Shown here piece by piece: positions 8,822 through 17,746 of a stretch of DNA of 61,942 nucleotides; the first letter of the stretch is position 1; the number at the start of each line of letters is the position of its first letter. A program made the translations under genes and the position numbers. The stretch is from Cohnella thermotolerans DSM 17683 (GTDB lineage: Bacteria; Bacillota; Bacilli; Paenibacillales; Paenibacillaceae). The notes below the pieces were generated by a model that worked only from the letters and a program-made list of their open reading frames with translations, did no database searches and was not told the origin of the DNA. The stretch is from NCBI RefSeq assembly GCF_000429825.1, contig NZ_AUCP01000039.1:1-61942 (forward strand), in the 5' to 3' direction.

Positions 8822-8864
8822 GCATATTCGTGGCGAATTTTGTCGTATTTTTTCCTCCAAACGC

Positions 8865-8893
8865 TTGCCCAAATCTTCCAAATCTCTTAGATT
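8865..8893 (+). promoter_or_regulatory. Possible sigma-A promoter for the second HD-GYP gene
   Basis: TTGCCC (8865-8870), 17-nt spacer, TAGATT (8888-8893), about 60 nt upstream of the start codon and after the uppP terminator. The -10 box matches only four of six consensus positions. Confidence 0.4.
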
Positions 8894-8951
8894 AAGAATA
8901 GGTATCAAGTAATACATCTATAGACTTGCTGAAGAGGGGGACCCGTTAGGA

Positions 8952-10052
8952 ATGCGCATGATGCCCATTTCAATGTGCCGCCCGGGAATGAAACTGGGCA
9001 AAAGGATTTATGCGGATGATGGCATCGTGCTGTTGGCGGAAGGCGTCGAGCTTACCGATTCGTTGATCCGGCGGTTGGGCGATAAGGGGATCAGCTATTT
9101 ATACATCGAGGATCCGCGGACCGAAGGAGTTGAAATGCCGGAAATTTTGAGCGAAGAAACGCAGAGGCAGGCGCTCAGCTGCATTCGCTCCGTCTTTCGG
9201 GATCTGGTGGATCAACCCGGCAAGCGGCACGCGGGAACGTATCCCTATGTCGGCCGTTCTCTGCGGCAGGTCATGCATCTGGTGATGGAAGATCTGCAGC
9301 GCAACCGGGACGCGATGATCATGCTGATGAATCTGCATACGGTCGACCATTATTTGTATATGCATTCATTGAATGTGTGCGTGTATTCAGTTCTGCTCGG
9401 CATGGCTTACGGCTACAATTCGGAGGAACTGACGACGCTCGGGCTCGGAGCGCTGCTTCACGATGTCGGGAAAACGCAAATTTCGATGCAGGTGCTCCTG
9501 AAGCCGGGCCAATTGACGGACCGCGAGTACGAGGAGATGAAGCGGCATACGGAGCGGGGGTTCTTCCTGCTGAAGGACGAGCCGAACATCCCGCTCATCG
9601 TCGCTCACTGCGCCTATCAGCATCACGAACGGCTGAACGGATCGGGCTATCCCCGCGGGTTGAAAGGGGACGAAATTCACGAATACGCCAAATGGATCGG
9701 CATCGTCGACTCCTACGACGCAATGACGAGCCATAGGGTGTATCGCGACGCCATGCTGCCGCACCGGGCGGTCGAGACGCTGTATACGGGAAGCGGCACG
9801 CTGTACGACACCTCCATGCTGAAGCTGTTCCGGGACAAAGTGGCCATCTACCCGCTGGGCATTACCGTCAAGCTGAACACCGGCCAGACGGCGGTCGTCG
9901 TCGACATCAATGCGGCCAGCGCCCATCGTCCGGTCGTGCGGGTGCTGACCGACGAAGCGGGCGTCGACCTGAAGACGCCTTACGATATAGACTTGTCCAA
10001 GCAGCTGTCTGTGATGATCACGAAGGTCGAAACCGGCCGCTCCGACCGGTGA
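8952..10052 (+). CDS. HD-GYP domain protein (probable c-di-GMP phosphodiesterase)
   Basis: Protein of 366 aa with the same plan as the protein at 2261-3298: an N-terminal 60-residue domain (MCRPGMKLGKRIYADDG), then an HD-GYP domain with LLHDVGK and HHERLNGSGYP, followed by a C-terminal beta segment (GITVKLNTGQTAVVVDIN). The metal ligands appear intact, so cyclic di-GMP hydrolysis is likely. GAGGGGG at 8934-8940 serves ATG 8952; ATG 8958 is an alternative. No membrane segment is visible. It is monocistronic between two terminators. With its paralogue it suggests active c-di-GMP turnover in this organism. Confidence 0.87.
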   Translation: MRMMPISMCRPGMKLGKRIYADDGIVLLAEGVELTDSLIRRLGDKGISYLYIEDPRTEGVEMPEILSEETQRQALSCIRSVFRDLVDQPGKRHAGTYPYVGRSLRQVMHLVMEDLQRNRDAMIMLMNLHTVDHYLYMHSLNVCVYSVLLGMAYGYNSEELTTLGLGALLHDVGKTQISMQVLLKPGQLTDREYEEMKRHTERGFFLLKDEPNIPLIVAHCAYQHHERLNGSGYPRGLKGDEIHEYAKWIGIVDSYDAMTSHRVYRDAMLPHRAVETLYTGSGTLYDTSMLKLFRDKVAIYPLGITVKLNTGQTAVVVDINAASAHRPVVRVLTDEAGVDLKTPYDIDLSKQLSVMITKVETGRSDR

Positions 10053-10073
10053 ACGCGGAGCGAAGCAGCCGTG

Positions 10074-10120
10074 CGGAAAGCTCATGGAACGGACGGATCC
10101 GCGGGCTTTCGTTTGCTTTA
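10074..10120 (+). terminator. Probable terminator after the second HD-GYP gene
   Basis: Hairpin with arms GAAAGCTC (10076-10083) and GGGCTTTC (10103-10110), then GTTTGCTTTA. The T-rich tail overlaps the -35 box of the next promoter. Confidence 0.5.
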
Positions 10121-10141
10121 TGTTAACCCGACAAGTACAAT
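10113..10141 (+). promoter_or_regulatory. Sigma-A promoter for the YfkAB-type gene
   Basis: TTGCTT (10113-10118), 17-nt spacer, TACAAT (10136-10141), 36 nt upstream of ATG 10177. Confidence 0.55.
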
Positions 10142-10176
10142 AAACATTAAATTCAGTCACGACAGGAGTACTTGCC

Positions 10177-11337
10177 ATGCACGGCTTTACCGCACCGGCG
10201 GCGGCGGCGTCCGCCCGTTTCGCTCCGCCCGCCGATTTGACGCCATTATCGCCCGAATACGATCCGTGGGATCCGATCCGCTCCCTGAGAAGGTTCGGCC
10301 GACATGCGTTGACGAGCGTCGAATTTACGGTCACTCACTTGTGCAACATGCGCTGCGAGCATTGCGCGGTCGGAGACAGCCTGACCTTGACCGAAGCGCC
10401 GCATTTGCCGATCGATTTGATTCTGAAGCGGCTGGACGAGGTCGAACATCTCGAGACGATCAGCCTGACCGGAGGCGAGCCGACCTTCCGGGAGGAGACG
10501 GTCCGCAACGTCTTGTTGCCGCTGCTCAAATATGCGCGGGAACGGGGCATTCGTTCCCAGCTCAATTCCAACGTCACTTTGGATTACGCGCGCTACGAGC
10601 TGATCGCTCCGTATCTGGACGTTATGCATATTTCCTTTAACTATACGACCGCCGAAGACTTCCATACGGTCGGCTTCGCCCGTTCGGCCCGTCCCGTCGG
10701 AAGCGCGGCTTCCTCCCGCTTGTACGAGCGCATGATCGAGAATGCCAGCAGGCTGGCTTCCGAAGGCCTGTTCGTATCGGCCGAATCGATGATCAACTTC
10801 CGCACGCATGCCAAAATGAACGAAATCCATCGCCTGATTGTCGAAATGGGCTGCAAAAGGCACGAGGTGCATCCGATGTACCCGAGCTCGTTCGCGGCGG
10901 GGCTTCCGATGCTCTCGCGCGATCAGATGAGAGAGACGATCGAATCCTTGCTCGACCATCGCAATCCGGATATTTGGATGCTGTTCGGCACGCTGCCGTT
11001 TTTCGCTTGCGGGGACGACCCGCGGGAACGGGCGCTCGTCCGAAGGCTGGCCAACGAACGGAACGTGACGGTCCGCAACGATCCCGACGGCCGCAACCGG
11101 GTCAACGTCAATCTGTTCAGCGGCGACGTGTACGTGACCGACTTCGCGTCCATTCCGCCGTTCGGCAATATAAAGAACGAGAGGCTGGACGATGTGTTCG
11201 CCAGGTGGCAGAACCATCCCGTTCAGGGCAAGGTGAACTGCCATTGCCCGTCCGCAAACTGCTGCGGACCGAATCTGCTCGTATCCGACATGTATTTCAA
11301 GGATGTGGATTTTACCCGCCGGCGCGTTTCGATCTGA
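10177..11337 (+). CDS. yfkAB: YfkAB-type radical SAM protein with C-terminal CxCxxxxC motif
   Basis: Protein of 386 aa. Cys56, Cys60 and Cys63 in CNMRCEHC form the SAM-binding [4Fe-4S] site, followed by LTGGEPTF. The C-terminus has NCHCPSANCCGPN, the CxCxxxxC motif that defines the YfkAB group and probably binds a second cluster. The reaction of this family is not known to me. AGGAG precedes ATG 10177 with nine bases of spacing. It has its own promoter and no operon partner: the next gene is a CNNM-like membrane protein 65 nt downstream. The first 45 residues are Ala/Pro-rich and poorly structured. Confidence 0.82.
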   Translation: MHGFTAPAAAASARFAPPADLTPLSPEYDPWDPIRSLRRFGRHALTSVEFTVTHLCNMRCEHCAVGDSLTLTEAPHLPIDLILKRLDEVEHLETISLTGGEPTFREETVRNVLLPLLKYARERGIRSQLNSNVTLDYARYELIAPYLDVMHISFNYTTAEDFHTVGFARSARPVGSAASSRLYERMIENASRLASEGLFVSAESMINFRTHAKMNEIHRLIVEMGCKRHEVHPMYPSSFAAGLPMLSRDQMRETIESLLDHRNPDIWMLFGTLPFFACGDDPRERALVRRLANERNVTVRNDPDGRNRVNVNLFSGDVYVTDFASIPPFGNIKNERLDDVFARWQNHPVQGKVNCHCPSANCCGPNLLVSDMYFKDVDFTRRRVSI

Positions 11338-11402
11338 TTGGGGCCATACGGGTACAAGACGGCGCGCGGGCATTCACGATATGAAGGGGTGCACTTGCCA
11401 CA

Positions 11403-12791
11403 TTGCATACTGAATTTTTATGGGGCTCCATCGTCTGGAATTTAATCGTCGTCCTTATTTTGGTTTTCCTGAACGGTTTTTTCGTCGCGGCCGAATTCGC
11501 CCTTGTAAAGGTAAGGCAAAGCCGTTTGACGCAGCTGGCCAACGAAGGAAACGCCAGAGCCCGCTACGCGCTTAAAGTGAACCGCAAGCTGGACGTCTAT
11601 TTGTCCGCGACCCAGCTCGGCATTACGCTTGCGTCGCTCGGTCTCGGCTGGACCGGCGAACCCGCGATCGCCGATCTGATCGTGGAGCCGCTGCTTCACA
11701 AGTTTCATGTGACGGACGAGACGGTCATTCATACGATTTCGGCCATCGTCGCGTTTATCGTCATCACCTTCATGCATATCGTGCTCGGCGAACTGGCGCC
11801 GAAGTCGCTCGCCATCCAGAAGTCGGAAGGGGTATCCCTCTGGCTCTCCTGGCCGCTGCTTATGTTTTACCGGATTTTCCTGCCTGCGATTTGGCTGCTC
11901 AACGGCGCCGCCAATTTGATGCTCAAGGCGATCGGCGTCCGCCCGGCCAGCGAGCACGACGCGGCCCATACCGAGGAAGAAATCCGCATTCTGATGAACG
12001 AGAGCGCGAAGAGCGGCATCATCGACAAGGAAGAGATGACGCTGTTCGACAACGTATTCGAATTTTCCGACCGGGTCGCGCGTGAGGTCATGCTGCCGCG
12101 AACGGACATGGACTGCATGTTTACCAACTTGCCGTTCCACGACAATATGAAGCTCGTCTATGAGACCAAGCATACCCGTTATCCGGTCGCCGTCGAAGAC
12201 AAGGATCAAATTATCGGCTTCGTGCACATTACCGATCTGCTGACCGCGGACCCGGACGAGGAGCACGATCTGCGGGAATTTCTCCGGCCGATTCTGAGCG
12301 TGCCGGAATCGATGGAAATCAGCAAAGTGCTGAAGCTGATGCAGAAGCGGAAATCGCAGCTTGCGATCGTCATCGACGAATACGGCGGAACGGCGGGCAT
12401 GCTGACGGCGGAGACGATTCTCGAGGAGATTGTCGGCGAAATCCATGACGAGTTCGACGACGAGCTGCCGAGCGTCGTGACGAAGGGCGACATCACCTCG
12501 GTCGAAGGCCGCATGCTGATCGAGGATATTAACGACATGTTCGGTCTCGACATCGACGACGAGGAGGTCGACTCGATCGGCGGATGGCTGTTCCGCAATC
12601 TCGAAGGCAATATCGCCAAAGGACAGAAATGGTATTACGGCGGCTACGTGTTCGAAATTTCCCAGACGGAGCGGCTTCGCGTACTCCGGGTGCACATTTA
12701 CCGCGCCAAGCCGGGCGCGGCGGATGGAGCCCCGGCGACGGCCAAAGAGCCGGTCGAAGCGAGCGCACGAATCGACCCGACGGAGGACTAG
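11403..12791 (+). CDS. CNNM/HlyC-family transporter-like membrane protein (DUF21-CBS-CorC)
   Basis: Protein of 462 aa. Residues about 1-190 are a DUF21 membrane domain with about four hydrophobic segments and NGFFVAAEFALVKVR. Residues about 210-340 are a CBS pair that normally binds adenine nucleotides (MLPRTDMDCMF; FVHITDLL). Residues about 360-440 are a CorC/HlyC-type C-terminal domain. Homologues are linked to Mg2+ or Co2+ export or resistance, so the haemolysin label is historical. The likely start is TTG 11403 after AAGGGGTG, since no in-frame ATG lies near the conserved N-terminus. The C-terminal 20 residues (AKPGAADGAPATAKEP) are low-complexity. A strong terminator follows. Confidence 0.83.
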   Translation: MHTEFLWGSIVWNLIVVLILVFLNGFFVAAEFALVKVRQSRLTQLANEGNARARYALKVNRKLDVYLSATQLGITLASLGLGWTGEPAIADLIVEPLLHKFHVTDETVIHTISAIVAFIVITFMHIVLGELAPKSLAIQKSEGVSLWLSWPLLMFYRIFLPAIWLLNGAANLMLKAIGVRPASEHDAAHTEEEIRILMNESAKSGIIDKEEMTLFDNVFEFSDRVAREVMLPRTDMDCMFTNLPFHDNMKLVYETKHTRYPVAVEDKDQIIGFVHITDLLTADPDEEHDLREFLRPILSVPESMEISKVLKLMQKRKSQLAIVIDEYGGTAGMLTAETILEEIVGEIHDEFDDELPSVVTKGDITSVEGRMLIEDINDMFGLDIDDEEVDSIGGWLFRNLEGNIAKGQKWYYGGYVFEISQTERLRVLRVHIYRAKPGAADGAPATAKEPVEASARIDPTED

Positions 12792-12852
12792 GACGAGCCT
12801 GGCTCCGACGGATCGGATTTTGCCGGATTCCCGTCTCCCATTCTTCAGCGAT

Positions 12853-12898
12853 GACTATCCCCAACGGCCCGTCTGGTCCGGGGATAGTCTCTTTTTTT
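12853..12898 (+). terminator. Strong terminator after the CNNM-like gene
   Basis: Perfect 10-bp stem GACTATCCCC / GGGGATAGTC followed by TCTTTTTTT. Confidence 0.9.
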
Positions 12899-12908
12899 GC
12901 CCGGATGG

Positions 12909-12937
12909 TCATTCGCCTATATTTGACTCATACACTA
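12909..12937 (+). promoter_or_regulatory. Candidate sigma-E (mother-cell) promoter of cotJ
   Basis: CATACACT at 12929-12936 fits the sigma-E -10 consensus CATACAnT. TCATTCG 13 nt upstream matches the first half of the -35 consensus. The site sits directly after the preceding terminator and 43 nt before cotJA. In B. subtilis cotJ is sigma-E dependent. Confidence 0.45.
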
Positions 12938-12979
12938 GGAAAGAATGCCCACTCAGGTGGAACGAAGGAGGTAAGACGC

Positions 12980-13201
12980 TTGTACGACGGCCAATGGAGA
13001 GAATGGAAGCCGTACGTGAGCCCTTGGGACCCGTGTCCGCCCATACGGGTCAAATCGTATGTCGTGGCGCCGAATCTGTTCATCCCCTTTCAACCGCCCA
13101 ATTTGCCGCAATTTTCGCTGGACGAGGCGCTTAGCAGAGGGACGTTGTGGCCCGCGCTATACAGCCCTTATCCGTCGCGGCGCGAATGGAAAGGAGGCTG
13201 A
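12980..13201 (+). CDS. cotJA: Spore coat protein CotJA
   Basis: Small inner-coat protein of 73 aa, proline- and aromatic-rich. The conserved CotJA stretch is visible (PWDPCPPIRVKSYVVAPNLF, then FQPPNLPQFS and TLWPALYSPY). The start is TTG 12980, with AAGGAGG ending nine bases upstream; there is no ATG in frame. First gene of cotJABC: cotJB begins six bases after its stop, so the three are cotranscribed. Product assembled into the forespore coat from the mother cell, as known for B. subtilis. Confidence 0.9.
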   Translation: MYDGQWREWKPYVSPWDPCPPIRVKSYVVAPNLFIPFQPPNLPQFSLDEALSRGTLWPALYSPYPSRREWKGG

Positions 13202-13206
13202 AGCGG

Positions 13207-13530
13207 ATGGAAGAGAACAAGGAGGCAAACGAAAGCGCCGGCAACCGGGAGCCGGAAAGGGACGGCCATTCCGTCGCCGGCGATGCGGCCTATGTCGCCG
13301 AATTGGAGCAGCTGCAGAAGGTCGATTTTGCGCTCGTGGAGCTGACGCTTTATCTGGATACGCATCCGAACGACATGCACGCCCTTCAGCAGTTCAACCA
13401 ACTAGCCCAGCGGAGGGCTCACTTGGCCCACTCGTTCGAGATCAAGTACGGCCCGCTGATGCAGTTCGGCCACAGCTACAGCCGGTATCCCTGGCAGTGG
13501 TATCAGCCGCCGTGGCCGTGGCAGGTATAA
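13207..13530 (+). CDS. cotJB: Spore coat protein CotJB
   Basis: Protein of 107 aa. The core LEQLQKVDFALVELTLYLDTHPNDMHALQ is the typical CotJB helical segment (residues about 36-65), followed by RYPWQWYQPPWPWQV, a Trp/Pro-rich C-terminus. The first 35 residues are a charged extension rich in Glu and Asn that I would not expect in short CotJB proteins. ATG 13207 is preceded by AAGGAGG (13190-13196) located inside the end of cotJA. It is the middle gene of the operon, 12 nt before cotJC. CotJB is thought to act with CotJC in the coat. Confidence 0.9.
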   Translation: MEENKEANESAGNREPERDGHSVAGDAAYVAELEQLQKVDFALVELTLYLDTHPNDMHALQQFNQLAQRRAHLAHSFEIKYGPLMQFGHSYSRYPWQWYQPPWPWQV

Positions 13531-13542
13531 GGAGGGACGCGA

Positions 13543-14112
13543 ATGTGGATCTATGAGAAAAAGCTGCAGTATCCCGTCAGAGTCAGCAAATGCGATCCCC
13601 GGATGGCGCGGTTCCTGTTGGAGCAATATGGCGGCGCGGACGGCGAGCTGTCGGCCGCTTTGCGGTATTTGAACCAGCGGTACACGATCCCGGACAAAGT
13701 CGTCGGTCTGCTAAACGACATCGGCACCGAAGAGTTCGCGCACCTCGAGATGATCGCCACGATGGTCTACAAGCTGACGAAGGACGCGACGCCCGAACAG
13801 TTGGAGGCGGCGGGGCTCGGCCCCCACTTCGTCAATCACGACAAAGCGCTCTTCTACGAGAACGCGGGAGGGTCTCCCTGGACGGCGACCTATATCCAGG
13901 CCAAGGGAGATCCGATCGCAGATCTCTTCGAGGACATCGCGGCGGAGGAGAAGGCTCGGGCAACGTATCAATGGCTCATCGACTACACCGACGACGTGGA
14001 CATTCAGGACTCGCTGAAGTTCCTCCGGGAGCGGGAGATCGTGCACTCCATGCGCTTCAAGGAAGCGGTGGAGATTTTGAAGGCGGAGCAGGGGAAGAAG
14101 AAGGTGTTCTGA
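13543..14112 (+). CDS. cotJC: Spore coat protein CotJC, manganese catalase family
   Basis: 189-aa member of the dimanganese catalase family found in the inner spore coat. It starts MWIYEKKLQYPV and carries the Mn-ligand helices (GTEEFAHLEMIATMVYKL, then EDIAAEEKARATYQWL, then REREIVHSMRFKEA), consistent with the Glu/His ligand set of manganese catalases. AAGGAGGG precedes ATG 13543. Last gene of cotJABC, followed by a terminator. Proposed role: removal of peroxide at the spore surface, though catalase activity of CotJC itself is inferred from the family. Confidence 0.93.
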   Translation: MWIYEKKLQYPVRVSKCDPRMARFLLEQYGGADGELSAALRYLNQRYTIPDKVVGLLNDIGTEEFAHLEMIATMVYKLTKDATPEQLEAAGLGPHFVNHDKALFYENAGGSPWTATYIQAKGDPIADLFEDIAAEEKARATYQWLIDYTDDVDIQDSLKFLREREIVHSMRFKEAVEILKAEQGKKKVF

Positions 14113-14143
14113 TCGTCGGGCAGCGCAAGTAAGACGGCGAACA

Positions 14144-14176
14144 GCGAGTCCGGGACGGAGCCGGGCTCTTTCCTTT
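14144..14176 (+). terminator. Terminator of cotJABC
   Basis: Hairpin GAGTCCGG-gacgga-GCCGGGCTC followed by TTTCCTTTT. Confidence 0.7.
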
Positions 14177-14198
14177 TGAATGCCCCGGCGAAGCATCG

Positions 14199-15002
14199 TT
14201 AGCCGTTAACCTGGCTGCGAAGCGAGACAAGACCCGTGGTCCGATTCCATTCCATCGCGATTCCGAACGTCCTGCAAATAGACTCCAGCGGGAATTGCGT
14301 CGAATTCGCCGCTGACCGAAGCTTGGCGGCGGTCCGGACCCGTTTGCCGTTCACGAACACTTCGGCGGGATCGGATGTCTTGAAAACAATCGACTTTCCT
14401 TGATAGTCGAGCTTCCACTCGGAAGACGAAGCGTTGCCGCGCTGCTTGTCCTGAGCGGACCCGCTCCGGCTCAAGCGGATGCCAAGCGATTCGAACACGC
14501 TGACATAAGGGACGTACAGCTCGTTCTCATAGACGGTCGGAGTCGCCGCGAACGCAACGGCTTGGCCGTTCACTTGCCAGGAGAGAGGCTGAACCCATTC
14601 GCGGGGCGCTTCCGAAGCCGCAGCCGCTTGGCCTCCTTCCAAACCGACGCCTGCCCGATTAAAGAAGCTGTCGCCCCAGAGGAACAACTTGCCGTCCTTG
14701 CGAATCGCCAAGTGCAAGTCCGATTGGCTCCCGGCCAATCGGATGATATGCTCCAATCCTTTTACTTGAGCGGGTTTGGAGACATGGACAGCGGTATAAT
14801 TCCACTGCCAGACCGTCCCGTCGGATTTTAGTCCCAATAATTGATTGTAAGCCGTCTGGATATCGATCAGATGCTCTAGTCCGGCAACCTTGGCGAAGGA
14901 ACAACCGGCCGCTCCGTCGATTTGGAAACGACGATTTGGATAGGAGGTCGCGGAAGCGTTCGGCGCGCCGGTCGATGGGCTGGCGCAGATCCGCGTCGTC
15001 AA
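14199..15002 (-). pseudogene. 5'-truncated stalk-domain protein with RCC1-like repeats
   Basis: The frame reads two RCC1-like blades (VAGLEHLIDIQTAYNQLLGL, SDGTVWQWN; then LEHIIRLAGSQSDLHLAI, DGKLFLWGDS) and a C-terminal copper-amine-oxidase-like stalk domain (VYENELYVPYVSVFESLGI, EVFVNGKRVRTAAKLR, QFPLESICRTFGIAMEWN). Such surface proteins normally begin with a signal peptide and several more RCC1 blades. Here the frame runs upstream into a Cys/Arg/Thr-rich non-protein-like stretch, and only a TTG at 15002 could start it, without a ribosome binding site. No signal peptide is seen. I call it an N-terminally deleted gene; a frameshift near 14920-14960 is another explanation. Confidence 0.55.
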
Positions 15003-15118
15003 TATCGTCGCCGCGAATTGAATACAGCAGCTTCGGCCGGTTTCGGGCGCGTCCCGGACCGGCTTTTGTTTTCGCTTCTTTTGACGATCGTAAATTAATC
15101 GATTTTTTTCTGAAATAA

Positions 15119-15152
15119 TTCAACTCTCTTTTCGAAGGGGCTCCTCTACAAT
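15119..15152 (+). promoter_or_regulatory. Possible promoter of the sugar ABC operon
   Basis: TACAAT at 15147-15152 is a good -10 box, 31 nt before ATG 15184. The only upstream partner is TTCAAC at 15119-15124, with an over-long 22-nt spacer. A weak -35 would suit a promoter activated by the AraC-type regulator encoded at 18950. Confidence 0.3.
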
Positions 15153-15183
15153 GGGATCAGACTAACGGAGAGAGGTGAAGAAG

Positions 15184-16686
15184 ATGGGCGAGCCGCTGGT
15201 GCGGATGACAGGGATCGAGAAGCGGTTCCCGGGCGTGCTGGCGCTGTCTGATTGCCGCTTCGAGCTGAACGCGGGGGAGGTGCATGCGCTGGTCGGCGAG
15301 AACGGAGCCGGCAAATCGACGCTGATGAAAATATTGACGGGCGTCTATCGCAAGGATGCGGGAAGCATCGTCTACAAAGGGCGCGAGACGGACATTCCCC
15401 ATACGAAGGCGGCGCAGCAGCTCGGCATCGGCATCATCCACCAGGAGCTGAATTTGATTCCGGATTTGACCGTCGCGCAAAATCTGTTCATCGGCAGGGA
15501 ACCGCGCAAGTGGTTCGGGCTGCTGCTGGACGACAAGGAGCTGGAGCGCCGCACGCTGCATTGGCTGGAGCAGCTCAACGTCAACGTCGATCCGAAGACG
15601 AAGGTGGCGGATTTGACGGTGGCGAAGCAGCAGATGATCGAAATTGTGAAAGCGCTGTCGTATCACTCCGAGGTGCTCATTATGGACGAACCGACCGCCG
15701 CGCTGACCGACGCCGAGATTCGGGAGCTGTTCCGCGTCATCGGGCGGCTCAAGAGCAGCGGCGTGGGCATCGTCTACATCTCGCACCGGATGGAGGAGCT
15801 GAAGGTGATCGCCGATCGGATCACCGTCATGCGGGACGGGCGTTACGTCGATACGATGCCCGCGGCGGACGCGTCGATCGAGCGGATTATCGCGATGATG
15901 GTCGGCCGGGAGCTGGAGGAACGGACGAAGATCGGCTCCGGCCCCGGCGCGGGGGAGACCGTTCTGGAAGTGAAGGGACTGAGCCGGGGCTCGGCCGTGA
16001 AGGACGTCAGCTTCCGGCTGCGCAAGGGCGAAATTCTCGGCATCGCCGGCCTGATGGGGGCGGGGCGCACCGAAGTGGCGCGGGCGATCTTCGGCGCGGA
16101 CCGCCCCGACGCCGGGGAGATCGTCGTTCGGGGGCGCAAGGCGCGAATCCGCCATCCGCACGATGCCGTCCGGCTCGGGATCGGCTATTTGTCGGAGGAC
16201 CGGAAGCGGTACGGGCTGCTCATCGATATGGACGTCTGCGACAATATCGCCATGGCGTCGCTTCCCCGCTTCCGGCGGCGGACCGGATGGATGCGGGACA
16301 AGGCGATGGAGCGGGCGGCGGAGGAGCAGGCGGGCGCGCTGCGGATCAAAACGCCGGGCATTCGCCAGAAAGTGAAGTTTCTGTCGGGCGGCAACCAGCA
16401 GAAGGTCGTCATCGGCAAGTGGCTCGTCCGGGACTGCGACATTCTCATCTTCGACGAGCCGACCCGCGGCATCGACGTCGGCGCGAAGGCGGAAATTTAC
16501 GCGCTGCTGGAAGAGCTGGCCGCCCGCGGCAAGTCGATCGTCATGATCTCCTCGGAGTTGCCGGAAATTCTGAGGCTCAGCCACCGGATTCTGGTCATGT
16601 GCGAGGGGCGAATGACGGGCGAGCTGAGCGGAGCCGAGGCGACGCAGGAGAACATTATGAAGCTTGCCACGCAGAGAGGAGCCTGA
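15184..16686 (+). CDS. Sugar ABC importer ATP-binding protein (RbsA/MglA/XylG type)
   Basis: 500-aa double nucleotide-binding-domain ATPase of the carbohydrate uptake class 2. The first domain has GENGAGKST (Walker A), a diverged signature and IMDEPTAAL (Walker B). The second domain has the degenerate loop [18 protein letters not shown] and [12 protein letters not shown], typical of RbsA-like proteins. ATG 15184 is preferred over GTG 15175 because GGAGAGAGG lies at the right distance. The permease follows after 3 nt. It powers import of a monosaccharide bound by the protein at 17747. The sugar (ribose, xylose, galactose or other) cannot be decided from the motifs. Confidence 0.9.
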   Translation: MGEPLVRMTGIEKRFPGVLALSDCRFELNAGEVHALVGENGAGKSTLMKILTGVYRKDAGSIVYKGRETDIPHTKAAQQLGIGIIHQELNLIPDLTVAQNLFIGREPRKWFGLLLDDKELERRTLHWLEQLNVNVDPKTKVADLTVAKQQMIEIVKALSYHSEVLIMDEPTAALTDAEIRELFRVIGRLKSSGVGIVYISHRMEELKVIADRITVMRDGRYVDTMPAADASIERIIAMMVGRELEERTKIGSGPGAGETVLEVKGLSRGSAVKDVSFRLRKGEILGIAGLMGAGRTEVARAIFGADRPDAGEIVVRGRKARIRHPHDAVRLGIGYLSEDRKRYGLLIDMDVCDNIAMASLPRFRRRTGWMRDKAMERAAEEQAGALRIKTPGIRQKVKFLSGGNQQKVVIGKWLVRDCDILIFDEPTRGIDVGAKAEIYALLEELAARGKSIVMISSELPEILRLSHRILVMCEGRMTGELSGAEATQENIMKLATQRGA

Positions 16687-16689
16687 CAG

Positions 16690-17700
16690 GTGGAATCGAT
16701 GGAAATGGCCGCACCGACGTCGTTGTCCCGGCTTGCGATTTTCCGGAAGACGGGAGCTTTTCAGAAGCTGCTTGCTTTCGCCAGTCTCATTTTGCTCATT
16801 GTCGTCTTCTCGGCTTCGTCGCCGAACTTCTTCAAATTCGACAATATCGTCGGCATTTTGCTTGCGACGGCGGTGACCGGGGTGCTTGCGCTCGGCTCGA
16901 CCTTCGTCATCATCACGGGCGGCATCGACCTGGCGGTCGGCACCGTCATGACGTTCAGTTCGGTCATCGCCGGCGTCATCATCACGTTCGGGAGCGGCTC
17001 GATCGTCCTGGGCATCGCCGGGGCCGTCGCGGCGGGCGCGCTGTGCGGCGCGGCCAGCGGCTTCGCCGTCTCCCGCATGAACATTCCGCCGTTCATCGCG
17101 ACGCTGGCGGTCATGATGATGACCAAAGGGCTGTCGCTCGTCATCTCGGGCACGAAGCCGATCTACTTCGTCGATACGCCCGATTTCGCCAAGATCGCTC
17201 TCGGCACCTCGATCGAAGCGATCATCCCCGGCTTCGCGATTCCGAACGCGGTGTTTATTTTCTTCGGCATGGCGATTATCGCCAGTCTGCTGCTGTCCAA
17301 AACGATCGTCGGGCGCTACAACTTCGCCCTCGGCAGCAACGAGGAAGCCGCCCGGCTGTCGGGCATCAACGTCCGCCGGTGGAAAATCGTCATCTACACG
17401 ATTACCGGCGCGTTCAGCGGCGTCGCGGGCATTCTGATGGCTTCCCGCCTCAATTCGGCCCAGCCGGCGCTCGGCCAAGGCTACGAGCTGGAGGCGATCG
17501 CGGCGGTCGTCATCGGCGGCACGTCGCTCAGCGGCGGCCGGGGCTCCATCCTCGGCACCGTCATCGGCGCGCTCATCATGAGCGTGCTGACGAACGGCCT
17601 CCGCATCCTGTCGGTGCCGCAGGAATGGCAGACCGTCATCATCGGCGGCGTCGTGCTGCTGGCCGTCTACGCCGACATGATCCGGCGGCGCAATGCGTAA
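16690..17700 (+). CDS. Sugar ABC importer permease (RbsC/XylH type)
   Basis: 336-aa membrane protein with about eight to ten hydrophobic segments. It carries the family motifs GSTFVIITGGIDLAVG and the EAA-loop-like GSNEEAARLSGINV, plus GQGYELEAIAAVVIGGTSLSGG near the C-terminus, all typical of the RbsC/AraH/XylH class. It forms the homodimeric channel for the ATPase encoded upstream. GTG 16690 follows AGAGGAG by seven bases; ATG 16699 is possible. The binding-protein gene begins 46 nt after the stop. The three genes form one importer unit. Confidence 0.9.
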   Translation: MESMEMAAPTSLSRLAIFRKTGAFQKLLAFASLILLIVVFSASSPNFFKFDNIVGILLATAVTGVLALGSTFVIITGGIDLAVGTVMTFSSVIAGVIITFGSGSIVLGIAGAVAAGALCGAASGFAVSRMNIPPFIATLAVMMMTKGLSLVISGTKPIYFVDTPDFAKIALGTSIEAIIPGFAIPNAVFIFFGMAIIASLLLSKTIVGRYNFALGSNEEAARLSGINVRRWKIVIYTITGAFSGVAGILMASRLNSAQPALGQGYELEAIAAVVIGGTSLSGGRGSILGTVIGALIMSVLTNGLRILSVPQEWQTVIIGGVVLLAVYADMIRRRNA

Positions 17701-17746
17701 CACGTTCAGAGCAAACCGCTATTTTGATCGAGAGGGGGAGAAAGCC

